A DNA stretch of 64,000 nucleotides from Paragyromitra xinjiangensis (taxonomy: Eukaryota > Ascomycota > Pezizomycetes > Pezizales > Discinaceae). Position 1 is the first letter of the stretch, and each line of letters begins with the position of its first letter. The DNA is taken from NCBI GenBank assembly GCA_038503065.1, contig JBCAMK010000003.1:1240001-1304000 (forward strand). The letters run 5' to 3'. Below the pieces are notes generated by a model. The model ran no database searches and was not told the origin of the DNA. It was given only the letters and a program-made list of their open reading frames with translations. Positions 60,091-64,000 of the stretch are shown here, piece after piece. The position numbers and the translations under genes were made by a program.

Positions 60091-63000
60091 GTATTGGAGT
60101 AGCACGTTGGAGGCTCCGTTTCCGTGTTCCTCTATAAAGGTTTAGTAATTTCCGCCTCTTATCACGGGTTATCGTTTGTTGGCCACGAAAATGGATTGAT
60201 ATTTCCAATCAACCTCCCTGCTTCGTCAATTTAAGTATTAAGATGGAGGGATATGTTGTAAATATGGAGATTTGGTATAAAGGGGAAAGATGGAGGACAT
60301 CGCTCTGTAGATATTTTAGGGTAGTGACGTGTGTATTTGTACAGGAAGCATACAATCTCTATCCAAACATTAAATGGCTTTGAAGAGCCTGAGAGCGGAT
60401 TCCTGTTATGCTGTGCTGGGTACTAGTGGTCATGCGTGCCTAACGAATTAGTAGAAGCATCCAAGGGGTAGGCTAGAGATAGAGATAAGTACCTAGGGTT
60501 CTTAACCAACATTTGAAGGGCAAAAACAAAAGCTCTTTCCTAGTACCTTGGCCGCCCCAACTCCAGCCCTCTTGCGTTTGTAAGTGAGAATTGCGTTATA
60601 GCTTCGGGTCACAGACAGTCACTCGACCTATTTGCCTGTTTGATAGTTTTCTCTCCTACCTCCCATTTACTTCATTAGGCACTGAATTGATGCTTCCTTT
60701 GGGCCTTAGGTTCTAGTGGTGTCTCGTCGGAGCACTCTGTGATTCGTAGCCGGGGGCCTTGTAGGATGTTTGGTGTCGCCGACTCCTGATGGAGGAGACT
60801 GTACCGTTACGTGTGAGTGCTTCTCCTCTGGCTGTGTAAATAGGTTATCAGCCCTCTAGATCAGGAGTAGAAGAGATGTCACACCCCGTTAATTAAGCTT
60901 TATCCTAAGGTATGGTGATCTGGATGCAAGTATCTGGAGTGTGAAATCCGTTATACATACGGAATCTGGTTGCTATTGGGGATGAAAAACTCATGTCATG
61001 TGTCCCTATGGGGCGATATCACGAGAGATCACTCGACGTGGGTTCGATGAACTGGAGGTTCGGGAGCCCCACCTTAGACCGTCTGCGAATTGAAGAGCTT
61101 TTTTGCTCAAGCAGCCACCCAGCTTGTATAAATGATGTTGTCTACCCGATTTCTTAATGAATCAATCATTACGTGGATATAAGGCTGCAAATAAGCAAGA
61201 TATATGTCGTGCTATCTGGTGCAAATGTGGCCTGGCCCCCGCATCCATTAGATTTCTTAGTGAGCTTGACATCGAGTCGTTAGGACTCTTCAACCTGTAA
61301 AGACGGGAGGCTGGCGTGTGAGGGGATCGCTGGAGCCAAGCCTGGTCTCGGCCTTTCTTTTTCTCGGTTCTTGTCTCTGCTTGGGAGAGAAAAAATAAGT
61401 GAGAGAGAGGATCCCATACTACATGTAGGCATCAAAGCGTGAATATGAGACTATGCCAAGAACCCTATCGACCATATTGCCGATATCTATGGTGGTTGTT
61501 GGATACGCAATCACTTCCCTACTCTGTATGATCCGGACACGTACATACGTTCTTTCACTTCCGGAGAGAACACTCTTGCCGAAGGAACTCACGTCTTAGG
61601 TATAGGGGAGCGACAGGAGAATGGCAAACAACCAGAACTTCGCCCGCCAAGCCTTTAGTTTCTTATCAAGATTGTAACAGGATCAGATTCTCAAGTTTCA
61701 GCTGGTGAAATAAGTATATATAGCTGCAGCATTTCGCAATGCCGTAGGTTAGCGCATGTGTTCAATGACGACGCATTTTCGGTTAATCCTTGGAAATAGT
61801 ACCCTGCAGCGCACAGCAACGCGGAAAAGACGGCAGGGGATGGAAAAAGAAATTTAGGTTTTCTTGAGTAACGGGCCCGATATTAATGGTACGAATGAGT
61901 AAGTTATAATATTATATGAAAGGCAATTGGTTTTGTTGTATATTTATGTTCGCGGATCGGGCCGGGGCATAAGCGTAATTACATGTATGTACGCTGTTAT
62001 TGGAGAACGAGTTGGTGCCAATATGAATGGGAGAAAGGTGTGCTCTAGGGGAAAAGTGATATCTTTCAATGTTGGGCTCTACCTAGCCTCGTGTCTATGA
62101 TATGGTCGAATAATTTTCGTCTTCATTTTTAGTTAGGATATTGAAAATCACACAAAGCTCAATAAGGGCGAGTAATTCCCTAGATGAGTGTTTGAACGAG
62201 AGTGGTTGGATTTGGGAAGACTTCTATAAATTTCAGGGGTATTACACTTCAAATTTCTAACTAGCAAAAAATTAAACGCATGTAAACTCTATTTTCTAGC
62301 TAATTGGGGATGTAGGTCCTACTGGACTGAGGCCTCGTTGATCATGCATACATGTAGGTAAGAAAGGCTGCGTGGCGTCCGTTGTTCTCGGTTTCATTGG
62401 AAGTGTGTGAAATTATTTCTCACTCTTACCACACAAGGTGTGAGGAGATGTGAAGGGGATGAATTTTTGAGGCCAAACTCCAGCGACAGCGCAATTGCTG
62501 CTTTGTCTGGATCTCCCTTTACTTATAGACAGTGTTTTCGGGGTCTGGTATTAAAAACAGGTAAGTATTCAATGTCAATGATCTCAATAATCTGGGCAAT
62601 GTGGTGCATTTTTTCTGAGCGTTATGCTTCCTTCTCAGCCGCAGTGTTGGCGAATTCTTTCTCGAGATTACGATAATCAGTCGGAATTTCCACGTACAAC
62701 TTCTCTTTGGCTCCCGGTCTTCTCCGCGAGGATTCAGTTGCGTCAACGCTGCGCTGGTCATGCACGTTCATAATCGGGTGGACGCGTTGGTCCACGTGGA
62801 ACCCTCGTTCTATTAACTTCTGCCATTTGTCTCCTATTTCTCGCTTCTTTCGAGGACCAAGTATATGTGTTTGCTGTTAGCGTAAATTCTCACTAGACCA
62901 AAACTACATTTTGGGTGTTGTGACGTGCGGTTGCCGGCAAATAATCGCACGAAATATAGAACTGAGCTACCTTTTCTGGGCCTTGTCCCTTACCATGGGG

Positions 63001-64000
63001 GAAATTAATAGGAAGATGGGTGGGGTACAATATTGAAGATCCCTCTGGGGACTGGGGAATACCCTGAATCCTGTGTTCTTAGGTACTTCACCGGAGCCCA
63101 CCCTAGCTTCGAGCGTACCTTGTCCATCGACCATGGTATGGCGTAACTCTACCCTGCCAGAACTAGAGAAACGAATATGATTATTTTTCTCAGTCCTTTA
63201 GCAATAATAGCGTCGATACCAAGCAAGATGATCGCATATATAGACTGAATCTCACCTACCCATCTACATACACTCCTTAGGTAATATAAAAATGCTTTTA
63301 CAGTCTGGACGGGATAAATTGAAGGAATTCGTATATTAATTGCTTCGGTTCCTAAGAGGAGGTGATCCAGATGGCGTAAATTGAACGAGGTGGGGTCTCG
63401 TCTTAAGACAGTCGAGTGATAATGTGTGAGCACGCTCATCCCCCACATTTTGTCCGATGTTCCTGGTTGTTTAACGGGACCCGGGCCTTTATGCCCCTTA
63501 TAGATCTAATAGATTCACGAAGGTTTGTCGAGCGACAAAGAATTTATTCGGGATCATATGGTATGGCGCTTAGTCTAAACGAGGTTGACGTATGTTAACA
63601 CACCAAAAAGGATTTGCTGCAGCTTACTAGTAACCCTGCGGCATTATAATCCACAAAGGAATGCCGATAATTTCAACCAGTATTATTACCACAGCTGCCG
63701 CATGCCGCGCGCATGGGTGTTGCATCTCTGGATAGTAATGCAAACTCGGTAGAGGTAGCCGTGGTTCCAGAATGCCAAGAAAACCGGTAAAGTTGGAGGT
63801 TTTCTTGAAGCTTTCTCCTCCCAGTTTCATCTCACCGGCATCATCACCACATGCCTGTTTGATATTATGTGGCCCCTAAACCGTCCGGATCGCAGAAATC
63901 GGAGGAATCAAGTGTTTTAAAAGACGCGGGGAAACTAGGGCTCGGACACCTCATAGCCTCTCTTGGAGCGCCAAGTCCGCCAAGTTTCGCCCGCAGAAGC
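60091..64000. other. Gene-poor right flank
   Basis: No recognisable gene in 3.9 kb. It begins with the MSS51 3' flank. A 43-bp segment (60540-60582) resembles the right end of the MITE-like element at 9846-9956. Palindrome CTACATGTAG occurs at 61419-61428 and TACATGTAG at 62349-62357. Open frames reach 99 codons and look random. Confidence 0.5.

Overview
This is a stretch of a filamentous ascomycete nuclear genome (Pezizomycotina). Genes are interrupted by many short spliceosomal introns, mostly 45 to 120 nt, with GT donors, CTAAC-like branch points and AG acceptors. The encoded proteins are typically fungal: an Upc2-type Zn2Cys6 regulator, Pbs2, Leu2, Mss51, a SulP sulfate permease, a cytosolic LysM protein and a fungal TFIIIC tau55. 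LEU2 has five introns, and gene-dense blocks alternate with gene-poor blocks carrying small transposon remnants. I infer an early-diverging pezizomycete-like lineage but cannot fix genus or species.

Layout. 1-4.3 kb: no gene recognised. 4.3-8.6 kb (+): sterol-type Zn2Cys6 transcription factor, then the proteasome-associated deubiquitinase UCH37. 8.6-17.6 kb: gene-poor, with two MITE-like elements, a weak hypothetical ORF, a degenerate minus-strand coding relic, microsatellites and a 19-bp tandem repeat. 17.6-20.4 kb (-): SulP sulfate permease, 8 exons. 20.4-23 kb: gene-poor. 23-34.3 kb (-): four genes in tandem, namely RPN2, an unrecognised two-helix membrane protein, choline kinase and a PIN-like/auxin-efflux-family carrier. 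34.3-36.6 kb: gene-poor, with a poly(A)-tailed retroposed fragment inside a perfect 12-bp target-site duplication. 36.6-39 kb (-): an amidohydrolase and a decayed paralogue fragment. 40.4-42.5 kb (-): PBS2, the HOG-pathway MAPKK, with four tandem TGACGT boxes upstream. 42.5-47.1 kb: no convincing gene. 47.1-49.6 kb: LysM/zinc-finger protein (+) convergent with TFIIIC tau55 (-), which has telomere-type repeats in its upstream region. 49.6-52.4 kb: gene-poor. 52.4-60.1 kb, compact: APC10 (+) convergent with LEU2 (-), then a HERP-like ubiquitin-domain membrane protein (-) divergent from MSS51 (+). 60.1-64 kb: no gene recognised.

Most genes are single-copy housekeeping genes; there is no secondary-metabolite cluster. 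Four act in ubiquitin/proteasome biology (UCH37, RPN2, APC10, HERP-like), but they are too dispersed to call a cluster. I found no CRISPR array, rRNA or convincing tRNA, and no system I can confidently call new. The most interesting material is non-genic: the retroposed insertion, two MITE-like elements, a repeated foldback hairpin, an enriched CTACATGTAG palindrome, and two promoter motif arrays. Exon boundaries were deduced by hand from splice signals and protein-family continuity; all CDS totals divide by three.
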